Positions 49,501-60,000 of a stretch of DNA of 60,000 nt are shown piece by piece. Position numbers and translations under genes: made by a program. Source of the stretch: Lingula anatina (Eukaryota; Brachiopoda; Lingulata; Lingulida; Lingulidae); contig NW_019775802.1 in NCBI RefSeq assembly GCF_001039355.2, forward strand, positions 629,816 through 689,815, read 5' to 3'. Every line of letters starts with the position of its first letter. The first letter of the stretch is position 1. A model generated the notes under the pieces. It was not told the DNA's origin, made no database searches, and saw nothing but the letters and a program-made list of their open reading frames with translations.

Positions 49501-52228
49501 CATTTAAAACTGAATTGCTCATTGACCGTACAATCAGTTTACGGCGTCGGCATGTGGGAAATCATCTGTGATCGGCGATGTTGTCCTCACATATTTTGCA
49601 CTCCAGGTAATATCTGACAATGAGCAAATGTACCGCTTTCTGGACACCATACGGGTCACAGGGATTGCGGTGGTTCATAATGCGCCACAAGATACGGGGG
49701 TCTGTTGTCACACTCGGGAACGCCATAGCCTTCATTAGACCATGCAACTATGGGTATAGATTCGTTGATTTTCTCCTTAGTTAAGATTTACCATGTAAAG
49801 CATAATGCGAAACATTCCCATCATTTTTGTAATGAACTCATTTTTAAATAAGTATTACATTTTATACATACTGTAATTATAACATACTTTTGTAAAGTAA
49901 AAAGGGTAAAAATGAATTCAAATCTCGCTTAATTCAATTTTAAACATATGTTTAAAAGTGCTTTCATTATTTACAACTTCATTGACTCTCAACTTTTCAA
50001 CTTCTCAATTTGCAATTTTAGGTAATGTAGAAACGTTTGCTTATTCATATTTAATTGTTTTCCTATATTTCCAATGGTTAGGGACACTTTTCAAGTATAC
50101 ACGCGTCCTGATCCAAAGAATGCTGCCTATACAGCCGGTGCATTGGAAATGCACACGGACTTATCTTATTTTGACTACATGCCAGGCGTAAGTTTACATT
50201 ATTCTTTTAGTTTGTGAGACGTTCATAATACATTTTATAATTCTACAGAAATAGAGACAAATGGTCTCCCTTTCGTCACTTTCTTGCCATGTCTGTCACC
50301 TTTATTCTTCATTTATGCTTAGGTCCAGTTTCTTCATTGCATCAAGCAGTCGAACATGGGAGGAACAAATCAATTCGCCGACGGATATTATGCTGCCGAA
50401 AATATTCGAAAATCCAATTTAGCCGCCTTCAACCTACTCGCCGAAACTGTTGTCGACTTCCATGATATGGGGCACGACCAACATGTTGGGGATTATCTCC
50501 AGCAGTCAAGGGGCACGACCATACAGTAAAATGAAATGCCTTCTAGCTTTTAGTTTTAACCAGGGTATACACTGAAAGGTTCTCCAAAATATACGCCAAA
50601 TTTTGTGGCCGCAATTCTGATATGTAAAATTAAAGCTGACGTTATCGCAAAGTCACATAATTTGTGGGACAATGTTTCGGTTCTCTGCTAAACTGGATAG
50701 TTTCCTTAATTCTTCAGTTCTTGACGTGCTTCTCATATTATTTATTTCTTACTTCTCCCAGACTGGATGGCGATGGGAACTACAACCATGTCCGCATATC
50801 AAACCACGGGAGATGCGACTTCTTAAATACCGACAAGGAACATGCTCGGGAGTGGTACAAGGCGTACATACTACTTTACCACTCCTTTTACGCCAAGGAA
50901 AATATGGTGGAATACAAAATGGAACCAGGTAAGAGGCGATAGTCACCACGGAGATGCCACTGGCTGCAAACTGGTCGTCTCATTTGATACAGTTGTGTGT
51001 CCAATGGGAATCATCCGAGGTAGCCCCAAGTCGCACGGCCTATTGTAAATGCAAGCTTGGTTAATTACCCCTAAGCCGCTTAAGATGGATGCAATTTATA
51101 GAGAATCCCCTCGGAGATAGATCGATCCACAGTTATAAGTACGATGGGGAATGGTTCCGTAGTTTGCTACCGGGGATGATTTCCGTTGATACGTTTTCAC
51201 TGTTCAGTCGTGTTCAGTCAATTTTAAAGAAAGTCTATATAATTTCTATTGATTCAAGATTCACTCAACCATGCGCAGCGGGCCAGCCCCCTACTTAGCA
51301 ATGGTCATTAAAATATTTTGCGGTAGCCAAATAATTTTTTCTTATACCCTAGTCACACTAGAGGCGGAATGAGCTTGAATGTAGTCGGAATGAGAATCCT
51401 TGTATATTCCTGGATATTCGAATTGCGTTCTAAAAATTCTGAGTGCATTCCAAATATACGGGCCCATTCTTGTGTCCGATCGGAATGTTTTGCTCATGCT
51501 CAAAACTTTCGAAGTGCATCCCAAGTGTATTCTAATTGCACTTTGAGTGCACTCTTAACATTCTTACGCCATTCCAACAGCATTCGAAACATTCTGATCG
51601 CATTCGAGGGAGAACCGAAATGGCAAAACGCTTCAAATCCTGCTAGAATGTTCTGCAGTGCCTCAAATGAGACGGAATGCAACTCGAATGCATCTCGATG
51701 GCTGCCGAAATACTATTTCAGTCGGCAATCGAACTACACTCGTACGGCATTCGTAGTGTATTCTTATTGTTCTGACTGCATTCTGACAGCATTATCGATA
51801 TTCCTAGTTTTCCAACTACATTAGACCTGCATTTGAGTGCTTATACACCCGAAATGTGAACAAATCATTCCAGGCTGATTTAAGCGCATTCTGAGTATTC
51901 CAACAGTATTCTTATTAGGTCATCAGTATGTAGGTCAATTTGAAATTTCTTCCCGAATGTGGTGCGAATTTTGAAAATTCTCCATTCCAGCTCATTCTGC
52001 TTCTCATAATTACTAATGATTCGTTTGCCTACTGACATGCATGTATGCTTTGTTACAGGTGAAATTATCTGCTTCGATAATGTCCGTGTCTTGCATGGTC
52101 GCTCCGCTATCTTTGCAAACTTCGGTGGTGAAGGCAGTCTACCAGAACGTCATCTGGAGGGAGCGTACGTAGACTGGGATGCCTGGAACTCCAAACTGCG
52201 CTCTCTCAGGGAAGAACTGGGACGTTAG
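46501..52228 (+). CDS. BBOX1: Gamma-butyrobetaine dioxygenase family protein, frameshifted in exon 3
   Basis: Seven exons: 46501-46911, 48954-49151, 49607-49753, 50082-50187, 50323-50525, 50762-50928, 52059-52228. Allowing for one extra base in exon 3, they give about 466 residues. The N-terminal zinc site shows Cys107, Cys109, Cys112 (SCLCSEC) and His153 in WDDGH. The iron site shows HTD (LEMHTDLSYF) and the distal His of VLHGRS; RHLEGAYVDWD carries the 2-oxoglutarate-binding Arg. This family uses iron, oxygen and 2-oxoglutarate in carnitine synthesis; the C-terminal pattern favours gamma-butyrobetaine hydroxylase over trimethyllysine dioxygenase. About 65 extra N-terminal residues, basic and free of acidic residues in the first 30, suggest a mitochondrial presequence. 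In exon 3 the frame ends at a TAG unless one T near 49710-49716 is removed. AATAAA is at 52666. Confidence 0.88.
47387..47627. mobile_element. MITE-like element with GCCTAGGTCCCAAC ends (copy 2)
   Basis: Same element as 36510-36751, in the same place in dioxygenase intron 1, with only a few differences. Confidence 0.7.
51071..51130. repeat. Fragment related to the 18.8 kb inverted-repeat family
   Basis: AAGCCGCTTAAGATG, a CAATTTA core, and CCTCGGAG with ATCGATCC follow in the same order as at 18924-18977. Only one half is recognisable here, in the last intron of the dioxygenase gene. Confidence 0.6.
51350..52005. mobile_element. Foldback/MITE-like element with degenerate GAATGC repeats
   Basis: GCGGAATGAGCTTGAATGTAG at the left end is inverted at the right end with about four mismatches (51364-51384 against 51980-52000). 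The interior is filled with imperfect repeats of GCATTC, GAATGC and ATTCTGAGTGC on both strands. A chance open frame of 151 codons is produced by these repeats and resembles no protein I know. The start ACCCTAGTCACACTAG resembles ends of MITEs in other animals. It lies in the last intron of the dioxygenase gene. Confidence 0.6.
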
Positions 52229-53184
52229 AGCGACCTCCTCAGGGCGCGTTCCACTATGTACTGTAACTGTGAAAACAAGGCACCCTTTCTTGGGTTCATG
52301 TTACGTCACATTGACATCTATACTTTTATCTTAGCTGGGGCGTTGGGTGACCTCCTCAAGACTCCGAAAGTGCACACAATGAACTTCTTGTTGTTTATGT
52401 CATATTGACATAATAATAAGTTTTGTTGTTTATGTCATATTGACATAATAATAAGTTTCTCTTTATTTTTAGATTATTCTAATACAGCAAGCCATTCATT
52501 TTGTTTTGAGTCAGGCAAATTATTATGAAGGCCCAAGCAGAATCCAGTTAATTTTAGAACTACACGTAGCTTAGATCAGGGCTAGAATTCTTGAATAACA
52601 AAGTTTTCACTTTTCAAACAAAATGGCATTTATCAAATGTTGATATTCTGGTTAATACCCTGATGAATAAAGACTTTTTTATTTACAAATTATTTATGAA
52701 TGGTGTGGAATCCGAAAGGTATAATCCCAACATCACTGTCATGAATACATGTGCCATTACTGTCATGAATACACATGCAGTGATGCTTTCCTTTCTTATC
52801 TTGCCCAGGTGAAACGTTCTTTAACCTATTCCAAACAAAAATTCTGATGGGTCTAAGCTAGTTTCAAACTGGATTCTTATCTGGTCTAGCCTAAAAACAC
52901 CTATTTGTTGAATAATGACACAATATTATCTATACAGCAACTTGCTACAAATTATGTTATCAGAATACAAATAGCCTTGCACTTTTTTCTCTGAGAAATA
53001 TAAATAAAGCTATTTACTTTATTCAGTCACTCAAAATCAAGTCCTTATCAATGTTTATCACTAACAAGATAGTTTTGTGTTAAGCTAATAAAATATATAC
53101 AAGAGGTCTTTCATCACTGGGAGATGAACTATTTCCGGATTCAACACATTATCCACCAATCCTTAATATTAAAATATTACATTA
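52229..53184. other. Convergent 3' region between the dioxygenase gene and STOML2
   Basis: Both genes end here tail to tail. The dioxygenase has AATAAA at 52666-52671. STOML2 has AATAAA on the minus strand at 53018-53023, about 160 bases past its stop. I see no other gene. Confidence 0.55.
52388..52457. repeat. Exact 35-bp direct repeat with internal palindrome
   Basis: The 35-base unit at 52388-52422 is repeated exactly at 52423-52457. Each unit contains the palindrome TATGTCA-TAT-TGACATA. It lies in the likely 3'UTR of the dioxygenase gene, so each unit could form a small RNA hairpin. Confidence 0.9.
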
Positions 53185-56100
53185 TTAGTCATTTTTCTCC
53201 TTTGTAGGATCAGGTTCTTCATGTGGGCCTAAAGAGTCGGGATCACTGTATCCTATATCATTTTCTGCTTCCACACTTGTCCCTGGTGACACTGCTGGAG
53301 TCTCAATCTCCTCTTCTTCATTTTCCGCAGTCTCTGCACCTTTAGCATCTTCAATTAATTGTGTTTGAGATGGTGTACTTAGAGTCTTGTATATTGTCAT
53401 TGCCTGAAAGTCAATGGGAAAAGTTCAATAATGTTTGGCTTTATAAAAAGCAATTTCTTTTTTCCAAATATCATGTGAAAGGACAACCCCTTCAGTTTTC
53501 TAAATGATTGTAACATTTTCCAAAATAATCAACTGACAGATTAGACGATGATAAGTTTTACCACAGATTATTTTAGCAATCTGTGTATGTATGTTCAGGG
53601 GCAATACACAACCAATGTGTACATGTCTGTATGCATGTGTGTGCATGCATGCTTGTGTTCATCCATAAACACATACAAAACACGTACCTGCCCCACCATG
53701 CTGCTTATATCTCCTGTGTTTGTTGGCAGAAGCACAGTATTACCAGTCTTTGCCAGATTGCCAAATGCAGAGATGTACTGCTCAGCAACAGTCATGGACA
53801 CTGCATTCATACCATTCTGAAATTCAAGGCAGAGGTGTGAATTCACTAATGATTCCTGTCACTGGTTAATTTCAGTTTTCTTGAACATCTAAAGAATCCT
53901 ACTCTAGAGACAATTTTTTTTTGTGCAGAGTTGCTCTAAGTATATGACACTGGCAAAACTGTTAATAAGAGTCTTTTTTAACAATGCCAATGTGTGAAAG
54001 ACCAAATGTACAACTTAATGCAAAGTACCAACTGGTTTTTAGTTTTTTCATTCAAAGATTTTTTCAAACATTTAACAATAGATTGTTGGTATCCTAGCAA
54101 CAATTGGGGATATTACATTACCTGAGCTCCAATGGCTTTGGCAACTGCCCGTGTTGCATCTGCACGTGCATTAGCTATGGCTAAAATAGCCTCTGCTTCA
54201 CCTTAAAGTACAGTTATAATCTATTCAGAAATCTTTTACAAGTTTCAATTATATAAGAGAAATGAAGAGTGTTTTCATTGTCTGTAATTAAGAAATTACA
54301 AATAAGATAAGATTTTCAGATTCAATACTCCACTAGAAAAACTCCTTCATTACATATTAACTAAAATAATGTTTCAACTAGAAATAACCACGCCTCAGAT
54401 AAACCTCACTGGCTATGGTACCACCACTGTTGTTATGGTTGAGGAAAGGCAATTCAATGTTTTTAAAACAGAGTTGGGTTCTTGTCAGTGAAATGTGCAC
54501 TTTCTAGTGACTAACTTTTCTAAATTTCTAAAACATAAAATGCTAGGAAAGGAGAAGTGGTCAACATGTGAGAGTAAGAACTGTACCCAAAGCTCTGTTG
54601 ATATTCTCTGTCCGCACAGCTTCAGAGGCGAGAATTGTGGCCTGTTTCTTGCCCTCTGCTACGTTAATTTCAGCCACTTTCACACCTGGAGATATCAAGA
54701 ATAACAATTTTCTTACAAAATCTACTCTCTGACATTATGTCCAGGAACTAGATGTGATATTATGTCCAGGAACTTCATGTGATATTAAAATGGATGCTCA
54801 GGATTTATGACCCAGTCTGCATAGTTTTAGACGTGACTGTCACTGTTGAGATTTGTAAGACCCAGATCATAGTATTTTGTGTGTGAACAGATGTCTTCTG
54901 ACACCAGCACGATGCAATAAATGTGTTATTTCAGAACTAGATAAGCACTCAGAAAGTGCAGACCTCCACAAAAGTAAATCAGTCTACAACTCAGGCTGTT
55001 AATGATTGTGCTAGTTGTCCAAACACAATGGGCAAAAGTAGTACTAAGGGATACTTTTAAATTATGCACAAATGAGTTAAGCAGTGGACTTGCAAATGTA
55101 TTATGGGTTCATGAGAAGTGAGCAGGGTGGAGCTTATGGTACATGTTTGACAGGATGGATGGAGATAATATACACAAACAAAGAATTTAAAGTACTGCAT
55201 TTGATCCACATAAATAGGGTGAATGGTGATCTAACCAAATCACCACCACAATCTAATCACTTTTAAGACAGCCCATTTCTTAGTTCTTGTAAATTTCATC
55301 AAAACCTGTCCTTTACTTTTTAAGTTAGGCTGGTGATAAACAGAAAGAAATGTAGGTGAACACATTACTTCCTCCTTAGCAAAGGTAATAAAAACTGCTC
55401 ATATATACAGCAAACCACATTTACTATATAGACACCGCACCAAAAAGTAAGAAGTCTTGAAAATCAAGTCAATATCACAGCTACCTTCTGACTCCAGAAT
55501 GGAGGCTCTTTTTTTTCTTTCAGCTTCAACCTGCAACTGCATAGCCTCTGCCACCTTTTCTGGCATTTTTATATCACCTGGTTAACAGCAAATAGATTAA
55601 TATGACAAAATAGCATACACCTTTTCAAAATTTCAAATAAGTTGTCTTCAATTCAAAATAAACTGCAAGTCAGAAAATGTATTGACATACCCTTCAATAA
55701 AACGACAGGATCAAGAAATTGATGAAAAACAGAATTACTAGAACATTTTTGTTGTTTTTCTAAAATGCTAATGCAAACAATCTGTCTTGTCAAGTAAAAT
55801 GAGTTGTCTGATACATTGTATAAAACAGAGCATTTTCATGATTACTTATGTCTTCCATACATAAAATTCAAATTTTGATTATTAAATCTATAATATGCAT
55901 GGTTATTAAAATCTGCATTGCATAGCTATGCAATCTTTTGTCTCTTCCCGTCGAATTCTTGAAGGGTGAGTCTACATGTTGCACAACTGTCTCAAGGCTT
56001 TTGTGGATTATTTTCTTATTTATGACACAGGGACTACAAAAATAATTTTACTTACGAATTTCATATCTCAAACATTCAATTCCCCATGAGTTTGAAGCTT

Positions 56101-58442
56101 TGTTTATTGACTCTGAAATAAAAATTCACAAAAAGTCCATCCTTGTTATAAAAACTTAAAAGTGATATGAATAACTAGCTTTCTACCATTTACAAAATAT
56201 TTCATGCATCTCAAGAGGGAATATAGAGAAGTGCAACAGTAAATATTATTCTATGCTTACACCAATACAATTAAACACATTAGATGAAAAATATTTTTTA
56301 GGACAGCCCACTCCTTTAGGCAACAGTCCTGATATATATATGAAACTTTAGGAAGTGAAACTGGTATTTTTTCTCTCATTTATAATAATTACCTACAATA
56401 CATGTATTGAGGGTCTCCCTCTCCCTGAACACTGTATCTAGTTCAATTTTACCAATTTCTGATCTCATAGTTGTCTGGGCTAATTGTGTAATGGCATATT
56501 CTGGGTCTTCAACACCATAACTAGCCTAAATAAAAGAAAAGTGCACCTCTAACTATTGTAAAACTCACTGATCAAAGCAACAAGATTTCATTATCTTTGT
56601 TCAAATAAACTAAATTCATGAGAAAAAAATACAGACCATACTTTATGTATAAATCCTTTATGTAGTGATAAAATCAATAGGTTAAAATTTATTTTTACAT
56701 TATACTTTGCTTTGTTAATATAAACCCATATGAAACAAAAAAACAAAGAAATCAAGTTCTAGTAATATCCTAGAAACTACTTACTTTATATGGATCCATT
56801 ACTTTAAGGTACAGAACACCATCTATTGCTATGGTGACATTATCTGAGAAAGAAAATTAATAAGCTATTTAAAAAAATCAATTTTTTTAAAAAAATTGTT
56901 AAAAGCAGTTGCTTCTAATATAATCCTTATGTTTCATCCTTTTTTTGCTTTGGCTTTGTTGTAAGTTCACACTATGGTAAAAACCTTTTTAAAAATAATA
57001 AGAAGCATCCTATCAGGGATCTCACTACAGATTCAACCATGATTAAAGTAGACTACATTTTTTGGTCTTCAAGTTAAGATCAACTTCTGCATTAAAGGCA
57101 CTTACCTACAGTGATAGCACTTTGCTGAGGAATATTTATGGCCAACTCTTTCAAACTTTGGACATATCTAATGGAATCTATCACAGGAATTTGGAAATTC
57201 AAACCCTGAAATGAATAAATTGTGTGCCACTAGACCATTCATCAAGTAAGAATTTGCAAAATATTACTTTAGGACCCTATCTTGGGGGTCCTAGCACTTC
57301 TATAACATATAAGCTGCACCTATGTGCCAACTGAAACTTCATTTGTATTGTGTTTCTAATAAAATTATTCTAATTTGTACGGAATTTGAAAAAATGCTTA
57401 CAGGTTCTAATATTCTCAAAAACTTGCCAAATCTTTCCACTACCCAAGCTTCTTGCTGAGGTACAAATAACACCCCATAGTTTATAGGTAGGTCACTCCG
57501 GTATCGAGTCTGATGATGGTTGACTTGCTGTGGCAAGGGGCGAAGAATCTAAAAAAAAATAGAATTAAACTAATAACCATTTACTGGTATGATTGATGAT
57601 TTCATCAAGTCTGCAGGTAAATATATAAACATATAAATATCCATTTTAGTTGGAGTTTTCATAACTTTTCATAACTTTAGTCAAAACTAGTCAATTTACA
57701 ATGACAAATGCTAAGTTTTGGAGTCCATCTGGATAAGAAAGAAGAAACACGCCATGAACAAAGATTAGGGAGCAAACAATGTATTTGGTGACTTTTTTAA
57801 GCTTACCCTGAGGGTGTGAGGTCAAGAGGGACTAACAAGTTATCATCAAGACTGAGCTTATTACCTCTTCACCCTCACTTCAGCAGGTAATTTAGCTATG
57901 ACCAAGTATGTCAAAACAGTCAACAGCTAAATCTACTTGGGGATCTAAACTAAGCTAAAAAATCAGTATTGAGCACTCTTCTTTACATTGAAAAAAAAAA
58001 CAACATTTTTTAAAACACTTACCACCTTACCACCAGTTTATGTATCATTTATTTCCATTAACAAAACTACCGTTTTGAAATTGAACCTACACACACATCA
58101 ACATAAAACCACCTGGTTAACTAGCCTACCAAATCCTAGAATCTTTCAAACCTATAATTAGGAAGATAATAAGTGCCATTAAATATCCATTTACAAAAAC
58201 TGCCATAATAAAAGTTCCAAGAGTATAAGATTTCTACCAATTTTCATATTGGACATTTGTATGCTGCCTTACAACTACTGCTATTGGAACTGTATATACT
58301 AGTATACGTAATTGAAACATGACTAAGAACAGCTAGTACTGACACATAGACACACATGCAGTAAATACCAAAAAAAAGTGAATATATATGTAGACAGAGA
58401 AAACTTGGGTAAGACTTTCCACAGCTACAGTTATCATTATTA

Positions 58443-58487
<45 letters not shown>

Positions 58488-59013
58488 GGGGCATAATACA
58501 TGTAGTTAACAAATTTTGCTTTATGCAGAATAATTGTAATGAACAAATGAAAGTATTTAAATGAAAGTTATCGCTTTTGTGATGCATTCTGGTGTTAAAA
58601 AACGTACAAACAAATTGGTTCCACAGTTGTGTTGACTGACTGTGAAGTTGTGAGGACACAACTGGAACAAGTGACATCACTCCTCAAACTTCAAAGCAGT
58701 CCAAATAACCAAATTGTAAGAATATATAAGAGGTCCATTTTTTCCATTTTAGGATGAAAGAACAGATATAGCATTTAAACGTATATGTTTATATGAACCT
58801 TAATATATTAAAGAGGCTGAAAATAAAAAAGAATTTACTAGTAAAATTGCATAAGAACGTCTCTCAATAATTCGTAGGTAGACATCGTTTGCCTAAAGAA
58901 AACTATCACAGTTGCTTGAATAAAAAACAATATTTCACAAAAAAATCAATCAATCATTTAGAGTCAACTTCTTGTTAACATACCCTTAAACGCAGAATAT
59001 TTTTGGAAAGCAT
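53185..59013 (-). CDS. STOML2: Stomatin-like protein 2, mitochondrial
   Basis: Eleven exons join in frame (minus-strand order): 58984-59013, 57402-57548, 57106-57205, 56785-56843, 56393-56525, 56056-56112, 55485-55577, 54587-54685, 54122-54201, 53688-53816, 53185-53403, giving 381 residues (human 356). The N-terminus MLSKNILRLRILRPLPQQ is basic, as expected for mitochondrial import. The SPFH/prohibitin domain starts near NYGVLFVPQQEAWVVERFGK. It continues through SAITVDNVTIAIDGVLY, RSEIGKIELDTVFRERE and MQLQVEAERKKRA, and is followed by an Ala/Glu-rich helix. The C-terminal 60 residues are acidic and low in complexity. The human protein sits at the mitochondrial inner membrane, binds cardiolipin and prohibitins, and supports membrane organisation; the same role is inferred here. 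All splice phases agree. Confidence 0.96.
54734..54783. repeat. 25-bp tandem repeat in a STOML2 intron
   Basis: ATTATGTCCAGGAACT followed by nine bases is repeated immediately with two mismatches. Nothing suggests a function. Confidence 0.8.
58433..58486. repeat. (TTA)n microsatellite in STOML2 intron 1
   Basis: A mostly pure run of TTA units on the plus strand. It makes the long asparagine or isoleucine runs seen in minus-strand frames here, which are not protein. Confidence 0.9.
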
Positions 59014-59223
59014 GATTACGATACGATCGTCCTCTCGGTCCTAATTTTACAAATCGCCATGTGCTTCCGGTCCAGCAGCCAATAAATGCTCTTCTTTTAG
59101 AGCTGTAGGTTTTTAAAAGTACCTGTTGATTGGTTGGTAATCACATTGCCCTTAACCTTGAGTGTAACCTAGATTATTGTTTTGTGTAGTTACAGTCATA
59201 TTTTGAGGTTTTTATAGTAGAAC
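59014..59223. promoter_or_regulatory. Probable bidirectional promoter of STOML2 and DNAAF4
   Basis: Only 210 bases separate the divergent ATGs. The spacer contains an ETS-type CTTCCGG (59064-59070), a YY1-like CGCCAT (59055-59060), a CCAAT box (59079-59083) and an inverted CCAAT (ATTGG, 59129-59133), and no TATA box. This combination is typical of TATA-less housekeeping bidirectional promoters. The motifs are seen; activity is inferred. Confidence 0.6.
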
Positions 59224-59346
59224 ATGCCGATCGCAGTGAAAGATTATACCTGGGAAGAAACAGAAAGTAACGTCAATATTGTAGTACCTCTGAAAGGAGT
59301 TAAGTCACACAAAGTTGATATATTTTCGACGGAGGAGTATCTTAAG
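59224..59346 (+). CDS. DNAAF4: DNAAF4 (DYX1C1), dynein axonemal assembly factor 4, exon 1 only
   Basis: The 41-codon exon starts MPIAVKDYTWEETES and ends with FSTEEYLK just before a GTGAGC donor, in phase 0. The start follows the known DNAAF4 N-terminus (MPLQVSDYSW, with PLKGV and a YLK end). This is the beginning of the CS (p23-like) domain; the TPR domain lies beyond the window. DNAAF4 is a cytoplasmic co-chaperone that helps preassemble ciliary dynein arms. It is head-to-head with STOML2. Confidence 0.88.
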
Positions 59347-60000
59347 GTGAGCATTTACTAGGACCTGTTTGTCTGAGTTTTACAATGAAGGTCTTAGTCG
59401 GGGCGCCTTATTCGTACATACAACCTGCAAGGTAGTTATAAGTCCTCTCTCTCTCTCTCTCTCTGTTTGTGTGTAAACAACCCGATTTAAAAACTTACGC
59501 CACTGCTTAATTGCATGAAGTTAGATGAATAATAGGAATGTAATAACTTTTACTTACAGTGTATAGCATATATATCTGCACGTCCGGGATACTGGATAAC
59601 AAAAATGGGAAATGGGCATAAAAATTTCAACATGCTGCCGATCTTATGAGCATGCTTTCCACTTACAGCATGCATCGTATTTTGCTTTATGTTCATAAAT
59701 TTTGGTAAAGGTAACATGAAACATACTGTATAAAAATTATCAGGAAAGGATACTTAACTTCACAGAGTTGGGAAAGCATGCTGTGATCCTGAATCGGTGG
59801 TTAAACAACGATGACATGAAATGGACTCTCATGCGCATGCTTTCTGCTTAGAATATGCAACGTATTTTGCTTTATATTCATAAAGTTTGTACATACATGT
59901 ATGTGAACAAAAACCAAGTGTACTCATATGTGAGTAGAGGTACTGGTAATACAGGTACATAGGTTGAGTCAAATTGACCTTGAATCGAATTTTATTTCTA
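59347..60000 (+). other. Start of DNAAF4 intron 1
   Basis: No second exon is visible before the window ends. A CT tract lies at about 59443-59463. A roughly 55-bp segment (GCATGCTTTC, then CGTATTTTGCTTTAT, then TTCATAAA) occurs at about 59651-59701 and again at about 59833-59886. Confidence 0.6.

Noticed and set aside
51369-51824. 151-codon open frame on the plus strand
   Set aside because: It lies wholly inside the foldback element and is made of GAATGC-type repeats; there is no domain and it is in the last intron of the dioxygenase gene.
58244-58680. Minus-strand frames with long Asn or Ile runs
   Set aside because: They are translations of the TTA microsatellite in STOML2 intron 1.
1-60000. 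tRNA, rRNA, CRISPR or operon features
   Set aside because: I found no tRNA-like cloverleaf, rRNA segment or regularly spaced direct repeat array; the window is eukaryotic with spliced genes.

Overview
This window is animal nuclear DNA: intron-rich, AT-rich, with GT-AG introns and single-N joins typical of a draft assembly. I rebuilt six protein-coding genes exon by exon and found the first exon of a seventh. Gene content (nurim, a peroxisomal PTGR3/ZADH2-type reductase, a carnitine-pathway dioxygenase, stomatin-like 2, DNAAF4), the many short inverted-repeat elements and two tandem near-identical blocks suggest a highly heterozygous marine invertebrate. A mollusc, hemichordate, echinoderm or lancelet would all fit; I cannot name the species.

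Layout. 1-3294: intergenic DNA with a TTAA-ended inverted-repeat element. 3295-6622 (-): ZADH2/PTGR3-like reductase, 11 exons, ending in a peroxisomal SKL signal. 6952-21012 (+): nurim (NRM), 4 exons, head-to-head with ZADH2. NRM's 11.7 kb third intron holds an antisense 4-exon gene (13968-16435) for a secreted precursor with a signal peptide, an RKKR furin site and a Spaetzle/neurotrophin-like six-cysteine domain. It also holds a 2-2.5 kb tandem duplication (9478-11993 and 11995-14071). 25211-28709 (-): the 3' part of an L27 plus PDZ scaffold gene. 46501-52228 (+): a gamma-butyrobetaine dioxygenase family gene, 7 exons, with a one-base frameshift in exon 3. 53185-59013 (-): stomatin-like protein 2, 11 exons. 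59224 onward (+): DNAAF4 exon 1, running off the window.

The dominant structural feature is a second tandem pair, 28547-37758 and 37760-48457, joined by one N. Each copy carries the L27 exon and exon 1 of the dioxygenase gene. The copies differ mainly by clean insertions: a MITE with perfect 35-bp ends and a small hAT-like element in copy 1 only, and a 2 kb long-terminal-repeat element with a 644-base gap in copy 2 only. Two unmerged haplotypes placed in tandem explain this better than true gene duplication, and would also explain the first pair. The window therefore records allelic transposon polymorphism.

The genes do not form one pathway. Two head-to-head pairs (ZADH2/NRM and STOML2/DNAAF4) have short spacers that probably act as bidirectional promoters.
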